Shown here: positions 26,865 through 35,771 of the stretch, in pieces | How the letters are laid out: every line of letters starts with the position of its first letter | Numbering within the stretch: the first letter of the stretch is position 1 | Assembly (NCBI RefSeq): GCF_018861005.1 | Contig: NZ_JAHKQL010000016.1 | Span: forward strand, 248,001 to 312,000 | Direction: 5' to 3' | DNA: 64,000 nucleotides | Origin: Polaribacter vadi | GTDB taxonomy: Bacteria; Bacteroidota; Bacteroidia; Flavobacteriales; Flavobacteriaceae | The notes under the pieces: generated by a model | The model's database searches: none | The model's input: the letters and a program-made list of their open reading frames with translations, nothing else | What the model was told of the DNA's origin: nothing | Program-made: the position numbers and the translations under genes

Positions 26865-27290
26865 ATGATGAAAAATGTTCACTCTTATTGGGCTTATTTA
26901 GTGTTACTTATTTTAATTTTTGCTGTTTTAAACGCAATAATTGGTTTAGTACAAAAAAAACAATTTACAGATAAAGATTTACGAATTGGTTTATTTAGTT
27001 TAATTGTTTCTCATATTCAATTATTAATAGGTTTAGGGTGGTATTTTATGTCTCCTTGGTACAAAGCGTTAAAAAGCGATGCAGGTGAAGTTATGGCAGA
27101 TAAAACAGCAAGATTATTAGCAGTAGAACATCCTATAATGATGATTATTGCAATTGTATTAATTACCATAGGTTGGTCTAAACACAAGAAAAAAACAGAA
27201 GATTCTGCTAAATTTAAAACATTTGCAATATTTTATGGTTTGGCATTATTAATAATTCTTTCAAGAATTCCTTGGAGTAACTGGATCTAA
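26865..27290 (+). CDS. Four-helix membrane protein, cytochrome-b-like
   Basis: 141 residues with helices at about 11-29, 41-62, 88-104 and 118-134. Histidines lie in or at the helix ends (H6, H50, H89, H107); H50 and H89 are placed so that they could bind a haem b, and relatives are often named cytochrome B, but I see no decisive motif. The start may be either of two adjacent ATGs. It is 3 nt before plsC and probably shares an operon with plsC and the desaturase. Confidence 0.75.
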   Translation: MMKNVHSYWAYLVLLILIFAVLNAIIGLVQKKQFTDKDLRIGLFSLIVSHIQLLIGLGWYFMSPWYKALKSDAGEVMADKTARLLAVEHPIMMIIAIVLITIGWSKHKKKTEDSAKFKTFAIFYGLALLIILSRIPWSNWI

Positions 27291-27293
27291 TTA

Positions 27294-28022
27294 ATGAAAA
27301 TTTTAAGTTATTTTTTATCATCAATATTTACTTTAGTATTCTTTTTACTATTGTTAATTTTTCATCCTATACAATGGTTAGGTTTAAAATTAGGTGGGTT
27401 TAATGGCCACCAAAGTGTAGTAAATATTATGAATTGGTTTTTAGTAAAAAGCTTACTAATATTAGGTGTACCAGTAAAAGTTAATAATAATTATAAAATT
27501 CCAGAGGGTAAAACCATCATTTTTGTATCTAATCATCAAAGTATGTTTGATATTTCACCAATAATTTGGTATTTTAGAAAACATATTCCAAAATTTGTGT
27601 CAAAAAAGGAACTCAGTAAAGGCATACCAAGTATCTCATTTAATCTAAGAAATGGTGGTGCAGCATTAATTGATAGAAAAGATCCAAAACAAGCCATAAC
27701 AGAATTGATTAATTTTGCAAAAAACATCAATAAAAATAATTGGTCTGCAACAATTTTTCCAGAAGGTACAAGAAGTAAAACAGGTAAACCTAAAAAATTT
27801 GCACCAAATGGCTTAAATATACTTACAAAGTATAATAAAGAAGGATATGTTGTACCTTTAACCATCAATAATTCTTGGAAAGTTTTTAAATATGGTAAGT
27901 TTCCATTAGGTTTAGGCAGTCCTATTACAATAACTGTACATGAACCTATAAAGATAGATGCAATGCCATTTAAAGAATTGTTAGTAAAAACAGAGTCAGT
28001 TATTACAGCTCATATAAAATAA
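27294..28022 (+). CDS. plsC: 1-acyl-sn-glycerol-3-phosphate acyltransferase
   Basis: Adds the second acyl chain to lysophosphatidate at the inner membrane. An N-terminal hydrophobic anchor (about 5-25) is followed by the catalytic block NHQSMFD (HX4D; about residues 80-86) and the phosphate-binding block FPEGTRSK (about 155-162). Its 242 residues are normal. It lies between the cytochrome-b-like gene and the desaturase gene with gaps of 3 and 4 nt. Confidence 0.93.
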   Translation: MKILSYFLSSIFTLVFFLLLLIFHPIQWLGLKLGGFNGHQSVVNIMNWFLVKSLLILGVPVKVNNNYKIPEGKTIIFVSNHQSMFDISPIIWYFRKHIPKFVSKKELSKGIPSISFNLRNGGAALIDRKDPKQAITELINFAKNINKNNWSATIFPEGTRSKTGKPKKFAPNGLNILTKYNKEGYVVPLTINNSWKVFKYGKFPLGLGSPITITVHEPIKIDAMPFKELLVKTESVITAHIK

Positions 28023-28026
28023 AATT

Positions 28027-29010
28027 ATGTCTATAAAAAATGTAAGAAAAGAAGTTATGCTAACTTTAGAACAAAAGATGCAGAGCTTCATGGAAACCTA
28101 TTTAATACCTGCTGAAAAAATTTGGCAGCCAACCGATTTTTTACCTAATTCTCAGAGCAATTCTTTTATAACAGAAGTAGAAGAAATTAGAGAAATATCT
28201 AAAGAATTACATGACGATTTTTGGGTGGTTTTAGTAGGAGATACAATTACAGAAGAAGCATTACCAACTTACGAATCTTGGTTGTTAGATTTAGATGGTG
28301 TTACTCAAGACCCAGACAATAGTTGGGCAAAATGGGTAAGAACTTGGACAGCCGAAGAAAACAGACATGGAGATGTTTTAAACAAATACTTGTATTTATC
28401 TGGGCGTGTAAATATGCGAGAAGTAGAAATTTCTACACAGCATTTAATTGCAGATGGTTTTGATATTGGTACATCTACAGATCCATATAAAAACTTTGTA
28501 TATACTACATTTCAAGAGTTGGCTACTTATGTTTCTCATAACAATGTAGCTAAAATTGCACGTAAAAAAGGACACAAAGCCTTGGCAAAAATGTCTAAAA
28601 TTATTGCAGGAGACGAAATGCGTCATCACCAAGCTTATGCACATTTTGTAAAAGAAATTTTTCAAATAGATGCCAGTGAAATGATGTTGGCTTTTCAACA
28701 TATGATGAAACATAAAATTGTAATGCCTGCCATGCACTTAAGAGAATCTTTTGGCGAAAAAGGAAGTTTGTTCGACGATTTCTCTACAGTTGCACAAAGA
28801 ATTGGCGTTTATACAGGTTTCGATTATGTAGATATTTTAAAGAAATTGAACACAATGTGGGAGATTGATAAAATAACAAATCTAACTCCAGAAGCAGAAA
28901 AAGCACGCGATTATTTAATGAAACTTCCAGACAGAATGTATAGAATTACAGAAAGAATTAAAGTGCCAGACACAGACTTTCAGTTTAAATGGATGTTACA
29001 ACCTAGTTAG
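28027..29010 (+). CDS. Acyl-ACP desaturase (soluble di-iron type)
   Basis: Introduces a double bond into acyl-ACP using a di-iron centre, O2 and an electron donor. Both iron motifs are visible: EENRHGD (about residues 110-116) and DEMRHHQ (about 196-202). Its 327 residues match bacterial members of fatty acid desaturase family 2. Expected partner electrons come from ferredoxin; none is nearby, but a cytochrome-b-like protein starts the operon. A strong terminator follows. Confidence 0.93.
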   Translation: MSIKNVRKEVMLTLEQKMQSFMETYLIPAEKIWQPTDFLPNSQSNSFITEVEEIREISKELHDDFWVVLVGDTITEEALPTYESWLLDLDGVTQDPDNSWAKWVRTWTAEENRHGDVLNKYLYLSGRVNMREVEISTQHLIADGFDIGTSTDPYKNFVYTTFQELATYVSHNNVAKIARKKGHKALAKMSKIIAGDEMRHHQAYAHFVKEIFQIDASEMMLAFQHMMKHKIVMPAMHLRESFGEKGSLFDDFSTVAQRIGVYTGFDYVDILKKLNTMWEIDKITNLTPEAEKARDYLMKLPDRMYRITERIKVPDTDFQFKWMLQPS

Positions 29011-29066
29011 TCTCAGAAAACAATATTTATTTTTTAGTCAGGAAAGAATTAAAAAAACAAAAATTT

Positions 29067-29109
29067 AAAGACCCTTCAGGTTTCCAAAACCTGAAGGGTC
29101 TTTTTTTTA
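29067..29109 (+). terminator. Terminator after the desaturase gene
   Basis: AAAGACCCTTCAGGTTT pairs perfectly with AAACCTGAAGGGTCTTT around CCA, with a run of eight T. Confidence 0.92.
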
Positions 29110-29135
29110 TAAACTATTTAAGTTATTCTATCATT

Positions 29136-29921
29136 TTAAAGAAGAATATTAAAATCATCTTTATCATTCAAAAATCCCAATTGTTCTCTAATTTTTTGCT
29201 GATTGCTTTTTATTAAAGTCGCTTCAATTATTCCGATTTCATTTTTAGGGAGATTAGAAATTTCATCACCCAAACAATCAATAATTACAGAATTTCCAGA
29301 ATAGGCATAATTATTGGCATCAGTACCAGTTCTATTTACACCAATTGTATAGCTTATATTTTCTATGGCACGTGCTTTTAAAAGCGTATTCCAAGCTTTA
29401 ATTCTTTTTATTGGCCAATTTGCCACATAAATTAAAACATCGTAATTTTCTGTGTTTCTAGTCCAAACAGGAAAACGTAAATCATAACAAATCAAAGGAC
29501 AGATTTTCCATCCTTTATATGTTACAATTAATTTTTTATTTCCAGAAGTGTATTCTTTATCTTCACCAGCCAAAGAAAAAGAGTGTCTTTTATCATAAGT
29601 TTCTATTTTACCAGAAGGTTTAACAAAAACTAAACGATTATAATATTTTAAGTCATCTTCAATTACTAAGCTTCCAGTAATAGCTAAATCATTTTCTTTA
29701 GCCATTTTTAGCATCCAAGAAATAGTTTTCCCATTCATTTTTTCAGCTACATTTTTGGGTTCCATTGTAAAACCAGTGGTAAACATTTCTGGTAAAACCA
29801 CTAGATCTGTTTCTTTAGGTAGACTTCTAATTTTTTCATCAAAAAAGGCAAGATTTTTAGTTGGATTTTCCCAAACCAAATCTGCTTGAATACCAACAAC
29901 TCGCAATTCGTTTTTCATCAA
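29136..29921 (-). CDS. Omega-amidase/nitrilase-family amidohydrolase
   Basis: 261 residues of the nitrilase superfamily. The catalytic triad is visible at E45 (VVLPEMF), K111 (YDKRHSF) and C145 (PLICYDLRFP). It resembles YafV/Nit2-type omega-amidases, which hydrolyse 2-oxoglutaramate or 2-oxosuccinamate made by transaminases; the substrate here is inferred. It is divergent from the AddB-like nuclease gene, sharing a 66-nt promoter region. Confidence 0.9.
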   Translation of the reverse strand: MMKNELRVVGIQADLVWENPTKNLAFFDEKIRSLPKETDLVVLPEMFTTGFTMEPKNVAEKMNGKTISWMLKMAKENDLAITGSLVIEDDLKYYNRLVFVKPSGKIETYDKRHSFSLAGEDKEYTSGNKKLIVTYKGWKICPLICYDLRFPVWTRNTENYDVLIYVANWPIKRIKAWNTLLKARAIENISYTIGVNRTGTDANNYAYSGNSVIIDCLGDEISNLPKNEIGIIEATLIKSNQQKIREQLGFLNDKDDFNILL

Positions 29922-29987
29922 AATAAAATTAAAGATTAAAGAGGTATAAATGTAAGTTTTTGTAATTTAGAAAACCAAAAATTAACG

Positions 29988-32726
29988 ATGCAATCTTTTA
30001 TTTCAGAAACTTTAGATGATATTTTACAGACCACAAAATCATTTGAAAATGTGGTTTTTATACTGCCTTCACAAAGAGCAAAGGTTTTTGTAAAGCAAGA
30101 GTTTAAAGATAAAATTAGCGTTGGTTTTTTACCAGAAATGCTAAATATAGAGCAATTTATTCAGCGAATTTCTGGAGTGCAAAAAGCAGAAAGCATCCAG
30201 CTTTTGTTTCATTTTTACGGAATTTATAAAAGCGTAGAAAAAAATCCGGATTCTTTTGATATTTTTTCTTCTTGGGCAATAACAGTTTTGCAAGATTTTA
30301 ATGAAATTGATCAACATTTGGTAAACACTAAAGACATTTTTATCTATTTAAGAGATATAGAACGTTTAAGAAAATGGTCTGTAAAAGGTACTTTTAAAGA
30401 GACAGAATTAATTAAAGATCATAATTCGTTTTTAGAAAAACTAAATAATTATTACGATTCTTTTTATCAATTTTTATTGAATAAAAATATTGGTTATCAG
30501 GGTTTAATGTATAAAGAAGCTTCTAAAAAAATAGATGATTTTTTAGATGAAAATAGTAATAAAAAGTTCTTTTTTATTGGCTTTAATGCGTTAAACAATG
30601 CAGAAGAATTATTGTTTCAGAAAATTTTAGAAAGAGGCAATTCCGAAATTTATTGGGATATTGATGAGGCCTTTTACAACTCCAATCATCAAGCAGGTAA
30701 ATTTATTAGAAGGTATAAAAGCGAATGGAAGTATTACGAAAAAAATCAACTTAAATCTTTAACAAATTCGTTTACCCAACCTAAAAATATTGAGGTAATT
30801 GGTGCAGCAAAAAATACAACACAAATAAAATATATTGGTGAAATATTAGAAAAATCTACCAATTTTAAAAATACAGCTTTAGTTTTAGCAGACGAAACTT
30901 TGTTGCCAATAACTTTAAATTCTTTGCCTAAAAACATTAATGCAATTAATATTACAATGGGTTATCCTTTAAAAGATGTGCCTACAACAAGTTTGTTATT
31001 TGCTGTTTTTCAATTGTATATTTCTCAAGAAAAACTTCAAAAAAATATTGTTAATGAGTTTTATTATAAAGATGTAATTCGCTTTTTAAAGCACCAAAAT
31101 ATTTATGGATTATTAGATAATATTGATGTTTTTACAACTCAAATTGCTAAAGAAAATCAGACATTTATATCAGAAGGTCTTATTCAAGAGTTTTTAAAAG
31201 AAGAAAAAGAAGCAGTTAAAACTGTAATCTTAAATTTCTTTAAACCTTTTAGTTCTGTTGCTATTTTTATAGATTATATTTTAGACTTAATTAACCTTTT
31301 AAAAGAAGAAGTTAATACACTAGAAAAAGAATATTTATTTCGTTTTTATACCGCTTTTACACAATTAAAAACATTGCAAAATGAGTTTGAATATTTTACA
31401 GATTTAAAAACTTTATCGCAGTTTTTTAGACAATTAATTTCTTCAGAAAGTTTGTCTTTTCAAGGTGAACCTTTAAAAGGTTTACAATTAATGGGGATGT
31501 TAGAAACACGTGTTTTAGATTTTGAAAACATTATTTTAGCTTCTGCAAACGAAGGTGTTTTACCTGCAAGTAGTCAGCAAAATTCTTTTATTCCTTTTGA
31601 TGTAAAAGTTGAATTCGGTTTACCAACTTATAGAGAAAAAGATGCTATTTTTTCGTATCACTTTTTTAGATTATTACAAAGAGCAAAAAACGTTTTTATT
31701 TTATACAATACAGAACATGACGTTTTTGGAAGTGGAGAAAAAAGCCGATTTGTAACACAACTAGAAATGATGAAAACAGATATTGTGCAGAAATTAGTAT
31801 CGCCCAAAATTGTTTCTCAAAAAACTGAATTAAAAGAAATTGAAAAAAATGATTTGGTTTTTGATCGGTTAAAAGAGCTAGCAAAACAAGGCTTTTCTCC
31901 ATCATCATTAACCAATTATTTGCACAACCCTGTTTCGTTTTATAAACAGAAAATTTTAAGAATTAAAGAATTTGATGATGTAGAAGAAACAGTTGCTTAC
32001 AACACTTTGGGTACTGTAGTTCACGAAACTTTAGATGAGTTGTACAAGCCATTTATGGGTAAATTTTTAAAGTTTGATGATGTTGTAGTAATGGAAAAAT
32101 CTGCCAAAGATTTGGTGGTAAAACATTTTAAAATCCATTTTAAAAATGGAGATATTTCTACAGGTAAAAACCGTTTAATTTTTGAAGTTGCCAATCGTTT
32201 TGTGGTTAATTTTTTAGCATCAGAAAAAAGAGTTTTAAAGGATGAAAATAATCAACTAAAAATTATTGCCACAGAAGAAAATTTATCTGCAGAAATAGAA
32301 ATCGACGGAATTGATTTCCCCATAAAATTGCACGGAAATGTAGATAGGGTTGATGAGTTAAATGGAGAATTAAGAATTATTGACTACAAATCTGGAATGG
32401 TAAAATCTTCTGAATTAAAAGTATTAGATTTTGAAGAATTAAGAGCTAAAGAACAATACAAAGCCATTCAGGTTTTATTGTATGGTTATCTATTCACAAA
32501 AAGTAAAAAGTTCGATTTTTCTAAGAATTTAAAAGGCGGAATTTATTCTTTTAAGAATCTAAACTCAGGTTTTTTGAGTATCAATTTTTCATCAAATTAT
32601 AGAAACCCTGACACCAATATTACCCAAGAAAAATTAGAAGAATTTATTGAGGAATTAAAAACATACATTCAAGAGATTTACAATCCAGAAATCGATTTTA
32701 TAGAACCTGCTGATTTGAAGTATTAG
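29988..32726 (+). CDS. AddB-like PD-(D/E)XK nuclease protein
   Basis: 912 residues. The C-terminal RecB-type nuclease core is visible as H (VVHETLDELY, about 680), D in GNVDRVDE (about 785) and DYKSG (D799, K801), followed by a QVLLYGY helix. A helicase-like remnant LMGMLETRVLDFENIILASANEGVLP sits at about 504-529. No Walker A loop is present and I find no Cys, so neither an active ATPase nor the AddB iron-sulfur cluster is expected. By family it should pair with an AddA-like helicase for double-strand-break repair, which is not adjacent. Confidence 0.85.
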   Translation: MQSFISETLDDILQTTKSFENVVFILPSQRAKVFVKQEFKDKISVGFLPEMLNIEQFIQRISGVQKAESIQLLFHFYGIYKSVEKNPDSFDIFSSWAITVLQDFNEIDQHLVNTKDIFIYLRDIERLRKWSVKGTFKETELIKDHNSFLEKLNNYYDSFYQFLLNKNIGYQGLMYKEASKKIDDFLDENSNKKFFFIGFNALNNAEELLFQKILERGNSEIYWDIDEAFYNSNHQAGKFIRRYKSEWKYYEKNQLKSLTNSFTQPKNIEVIGAAKNTTQIKYIGEILEKSTNFKNTALVLADETLLPITLNSLPKNINAINITMGYPLKDVPTTSLLFAVFQLYISQEKLQKNIVNEFYYKDVIRFLKHQNIYGLLDNIDVFTTQIAKENQTFISEGLIQEFLKEEKEAVKTVILNFFKPFSSVAIFIDYILDLINLLKEEVNTLEKEYLFRFYTAFTQLKTLQNEFEYFTDLKTLSQFFRQLISSESLSFQGEPLKGLQLMGMLETRVLDFENIILASANEGVLPASSQQNSFIPFDVKVEFGLPTYREKDAIFSYHFFRLLQRAKNVFILYNTEHDVFGSGEKSRFVTQLEMMKTDIVQKLVSPKIVSQKTELKEIEKNDLVFDRLKELAKQGFSPSSLTNYLHNPVSFYKQKILRIKEFDDVEETVAYNTLGTVVHETLDELYKPFMGKFLKFDDVVVMEKSAKDLVVKHFKIHFKNGDISTGKNRLIFEVANRFVVNFLASEKRVLKDENNQLKIIATEENLSAEIEIDGIDFPIKLHGNVDRVDELNGELRIIDYKSGMVKSSELKVLDFEELRAKEQYKAIQVLLYGYLFTKSKKFDFSKNLKGGIYSFKNLNSGFLSINFSSNYRNPDTNITQEKLEEFIEELKTYIQEIYNPEIDFIEPADLKY

Positions 32727-32785
32727 GTTTTATATCATTTCAAATAGAAAGAAATTGAGTTGAGAAATTTTTAATATTTATTCTT

Positions 32786-32793
32786 TATCTTTA
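32786..32793 (+). promoter_or_regulatory. Near-consensus -7 box before the 74-residue gene
   Basis: TATCTTTA ends 4 nt before the ATG at 32798, suggesting a nearly leaderless mRNA. Confidence 0.3.
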
Positions 32794-32797
32794 TAAA

Positions 32798-33022
32798 ATG
32801 GAGTACAAACACGACCAAATTAATATTGAATATTCAGCAACAGACAAAGAATCTAACAGCGTTAGAATAATGTGTGTTTTTCTTATTTTAATTTTTGCTT
32901 TAGTTCCTTTAGCAGAAATAGTTGCAGATTTAGAGTATAACACCATAACTAGCCATTCAAGAACAACTTGTTTTATTGGTGGCTGGTCATCTGGCCCATT
33001 ATCCTTCAAAGAAATAAAATAA
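32798..33022 (+). CDS. Small membrane protein of unknown function
   Basis: 74 residues from ATG with normal flavobacterial codon use. One hydrophobic helix lies at about 24-44, followed by a polar tail with a Cys and GGWSSGPLSF. It ends 1 nt before the stop of the convergent universal stress protein gene. A near-consensus -7 box just upstream supports it, but no family is recognised, so it may be species-specific or spurious. Confidence 0.5.
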   Translation: MEYKHDQINIEYSATDKESNSVRIMCVFLILIFALVPLAEIVADLEYNTITSHSRTTCFIGGWSSGPLSFKEIK

Positions 33023-33023
33023 A

Positions 33024-33815
33024 TTACTTCCCTTTTAAAATCAATAAAGGTAAACTTGTATGGAATTCTTGTTTAAGAACTGTGTTTTTTTCCCAAAGTT
33101 TTTTGAAAAAGCCTCGTTTACGTCTAAAAACACATAACATATCTGGGTTGTGTGTCTGAAAATGTTCTAAAACTCCTTGAAAAGTAGTTGCATTTTCGGT
33201 TACTGTTAAAGTGCTTTTTAATTTTTCTAAATCTTTATTTATTACTAAATCTTCTTCAGAATAACTAGGCGTTTTTACTAAAAGTAAATTTACAGTTGTT
33301 TCAAATTTATCAACAATAAATTCTAAAGGTTTTAAAGCAGTTTTGCTTTTTACATTTCCAGATTTAAAAGCCATTAAAATACTTTTAACGGGTTTGTATT
33401 TGTAGTTTTCAGGTACTGTTAAAATAGTAATATCTGTTTGTTTTACTAAGCTACCAGCAGTTTTTCCTAAAAACACTTCTTCTTTAATAGAGTTACTTTT
33501 AGCACCAACAATAATTAAATCTATACCTAATTCTTCATCAATTGCCAAAACGCTATCTACAACAGTACCTTTTGCAGAGATTAAATTTACATCTACATTT
33601 TTATTATCTACAGACTTAACAATTGTACGCAAATATAAATTTGTTTCACGTTCAATAATCCTATTAATATTAATCATAGTTCCTGCTTTAGATTGAGCAC
33701 TGTAAGCTCTAAAAACAAAAACTTTTGCATTAATTTCATCAGCAAAATCAATAGCGTATTGTAAAGTGTTTGCTGCGCTTTCTGTAGATCCAATTGGTAC
33801 TAAAATGTGTTGCAT
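33024..33815 (-). CDS. Universal stress protein, two-domain
   Basis: 263 residues made of two USP (UspA) domains, about 1-140 and 145-263. The first begins MQHILVPIGSTESAANTLQYA and holds an ATP-binding-type motif G-x2-...-G-x-x-A-G-S (VGAKSNSIKEEVFLGKTAGS) before ILTVPE; the second is more degenerate. It is likely cytoplasmic and induced in stress or stationary phase, by family. It is divergent from the MATE gene. Confidence 0.9.
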   Translation of the reverse strand: MQHILVPIGSTESAANTLQYAIDFADEINAKVFVFRAYSAQSKAGTMININRIIERETNLYLRTIVKSVDNKNVDVNLISAKGTVVDSVLAIDEELGIDLIIVGAKSNSIKEEVFLGKTAGSLVKQTDITILTVPENYKYKPVKSILMAFKSGNVKSKTALKPLEFIVDKFETTVNLLLVKTPSYSEEDLVINKDLEKLKSTLTVTENATTFQGVLEHFQTHNPDMLCVFRRKRGFFKKLWEKNTVLKQEFHTSLPLLILKGK

Positions 33816-33835
33816 AGTAGGTGAAATTTAAGTTG

Positions 33836-33843
33836 CAAAGTTA
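33836..33843 (-). promoter_or_regulatory. -7 box of the universal stress protein gene
   Basis: Reads TAACTTTG on the minus strand, a full match, 20 nt before the ATG. Confidence 0.6.
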
Positions 33844-33865
33844 CTATTTTTTAATAAAGTAATAA

Positions 33866-33895
33866 TTGTTGAGCTTGTTAAGATACTTACCTTTG
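33866..33895 (+). promoter_or_regulatory. Promoter of the MATE gene
   Basis: TTG at 33866-33868 and TACCTTTG at 33888-33895, with 19 nt between them. It lies back to back with the stress-protein promoter. Confidence 0.6.
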
Positions 33896-33911
33896 TAAAA
33901 AAGAGAATTCA

Positions 33912-35243
33912 TTGAAAAATGACATCAGTTTTAAGCACATTAATAAATTAGCAATCCCTGCTTTAATTGCTGGTATTGCAGAACCTTTATTGTCTATAAC
34001 AGACACTGCTATTATTGGTAATATAAACGAAAATGCAACAGAAAGTTTGGCAGCAGTTGGTATTGTTGGCGCATTTATTTCTATGTTAATTTGGGTTTTT
34101 GGACAAATAAGAAGTGCAATTTCTTCTATTGTTTCTCAATATGTGGGTGCAAATAAAATAGACGAAATTAAATCGTTACCTGCACAAGCTATTGCAATTG
34201 TTGTTGGTGGTAGTTTTTTAGTTTTGGCAATTTCTTATCCGTTTGCAAAACAGATTTTTCAGTTTTATAATGCATCTGGTAGTGTTTTAGAATACTGTAT
34301 TGCTTATTTTAAAATTAGAATTTTTGGTTTTCCATTTTCACTTTTTGTATTTGCCATTTTCGGAGTTTTTAGGGGTTTACAAAACACTTATTATCCAATG
34401 ATAATTGCCATAATTGGAGCCTTGCTTAATATTGTCTTAGACTATGTTTTTGTTTATGGAGTTGATGGTTACATACCAGCAATGTATATTGAAGGTGCTG
34501 CTTATGCAAGTGTAATTGCACAATTTACAATGGCCATAATAGCTTTAATTCTGTTGATAAAAAAAACAGATATATCATTAAAAATTAGCTTTCCATTACA
34601 TCCAGAAATACCAAAATTATTAGGGATGATTGGTAATCTTTTTATTAGAACCATTGCATTAAATACAGCTTTATATTTTGCTACTTCTTATGCTACAGAT
34701 TATGGAGCTGCTTATATTGCTGCATATACAATTTGTTTAAATATTTGGTTGTTGGGCGCTTTTATGGTAGATGGTTATTCTAGTGCAGGTAATATTTTGG
34801 CGGGTAAATTATTAGGTGCAAAAGAATATAAAAAGCTAATAATTTTAAGTAATAAATTAACCAAATATGGTTTGTTTACTGGTGTTATAATTGCAATTGT
34901 TGGTTTTCTTTTTTACAATGCAATTGGCACAATATTTACAAAAGAAACTTTGGTTTTAGAAAAGTTTTATCAAGTTTTTTGGATCGTTATTATTACTCAA
35001 CCTATAAATGCGATTACTTTTATTTTTGATGGTATGTTTAAAGGTATGGGTTTTATGAAGTATTTGCGAAACGTATTAATTCTATCTACTGGATTGGTTT
35101 TTATACCAACCTTACTATTTTTTGATTGGTTAGATTACAAGTTAATTGCCATTTGGATTGCTTTTACACTTTGGATTTTAGCCAGAGGAATTCCGTTAAT
35201 TATTAAGTTTAGAAATCAGTTTTTGCCACTTGCTAATTCTTAG
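33912..35243 (+). CDS. MATE-family efflux transporter
   Basis: 443 residues with 12 hydrophobic segments in two six-helix halves; the family start (HINKLAIPALIAGIAEPLLSI) and the motif TDTAIIG are clear. It is predicted to export cationic drugs or metabolites in exchange for Na+ or H+, close to the DinF branch. The start is TTG 16 nt after a full -7 box; the nearby ATG at 33919 is out of frame. Confidence 0.92.
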   Translation: MKNDISFKHINKLAIPALIAGIAEPLLSITDTAIIGNINENATESLAAVGIVGAFISMLIWVFGQIRSAISSIVSQYVGANKIDEIKSLPAQAIAIVVGGSFLVLAISYPFAKQIFQFYNASGSVLEYCIAYFKIRIFGFPFSLFVFAIFGVFRGLQNTYYPMIIAIIGALLNIVLDYVFVYGVDGYIPAMYIEGAAYASVIAQFTMAIIALILLIKKTDISLKISFPLHPEIPKLLGMIGNLFIRTIALNTALYFATSYATDYGAAYIAAYTICLNIWLLGAFMVDGYSSAGNILAGKLLGAKEYKKLIILSNKLTKYGLFTGVIIAIVGFLFYNAIGTIFTKETLVLEKFYQVFWIVIITQPINAITFIFDGMFKGMGFMKYLRNVLILSTGLVFIPTLLFFDWLDYKLIAIWIAFTLWILARGIPLIIKFRNQFLPLANS

Positions 35244-35303
35244 CATCTCTTTTGTAGACGCTTTATTATTTACTTATCTTGTAAATCTTAAATCACTAAA
35301 AAA

Positions 35304-35768
35304 ATGAAATTAAAATATATTTTCTTTATTAGCTGTTTTGGAATACTTATTGTTGCTTGTACAAAAGAAAAAACTTTACAAGAATATATGATAGATTCTT
35401 GGCAAACTACATATTTAAAAATAGAAATGCCAACTTATGAAAAATCTGATTCTCTTGAAGTTTTTGAAGATAAATTTGATAATAACCCTGAGTTAATTGC
35501 CCAGTCTAAATACAATGCAGATGGTACTTTTAACGCTTGGTTTATCAATAAAGAAAATAAAAGAATTTCTGATTCTGAAGGAAAATGGCATGTAGAAAAT
35601 GATTCTCTTTTTGTAGAGTTTTTTTATGTTGGTAGGAATATGAAAATAAGTTATCACATTACAAAAACCAATGAAGGTTTTATTGGTAAAAGCAATTTTG
35701 ATTGGGATAATGATGGCGAATTTGATGATGCCTTAACCATGAAAACGAAACGTATTAAATTAGATTAA
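35304..35768 (+). CDS. Lipoprotein of unknown function
   Basis: 154 residues with a lipobox VACT (Cys 19). The mature part is beta-rich, with the stretch YNADGTFNAWF and W in EGKWHVENDSLFVEF, resembling lipocalin-like or DUF4488-like stress lipoproteins, which I cannot confirm. The histidine kinase starts 3 nt after its stop, so the two are co-transcribed and the lipoprotein could serve the kinase. Confidence 0.8.
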   Translation: MKLKYIFFISCFGILIVACTKEKTLQEYMIDSWQTTYLKIEMPTYEKSDSLEVFEDKFDNNPELIAQSKYNADGTFNAWFINKENKRISDSEGKWHVENDSLFVEFFYVGRNMKISYHITKTNEGFIGKSNFDWDNDGEFDDALTMKTKRIKLD

Positions 35769-35771
35769 AAA

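Noticed and set aside
32968-33159. 63-codon plus-strand frame over the end of the universal stress protein gene
   Set aside because: Overlaps the clear stress-protein gene and the better-supported frame at 32798.
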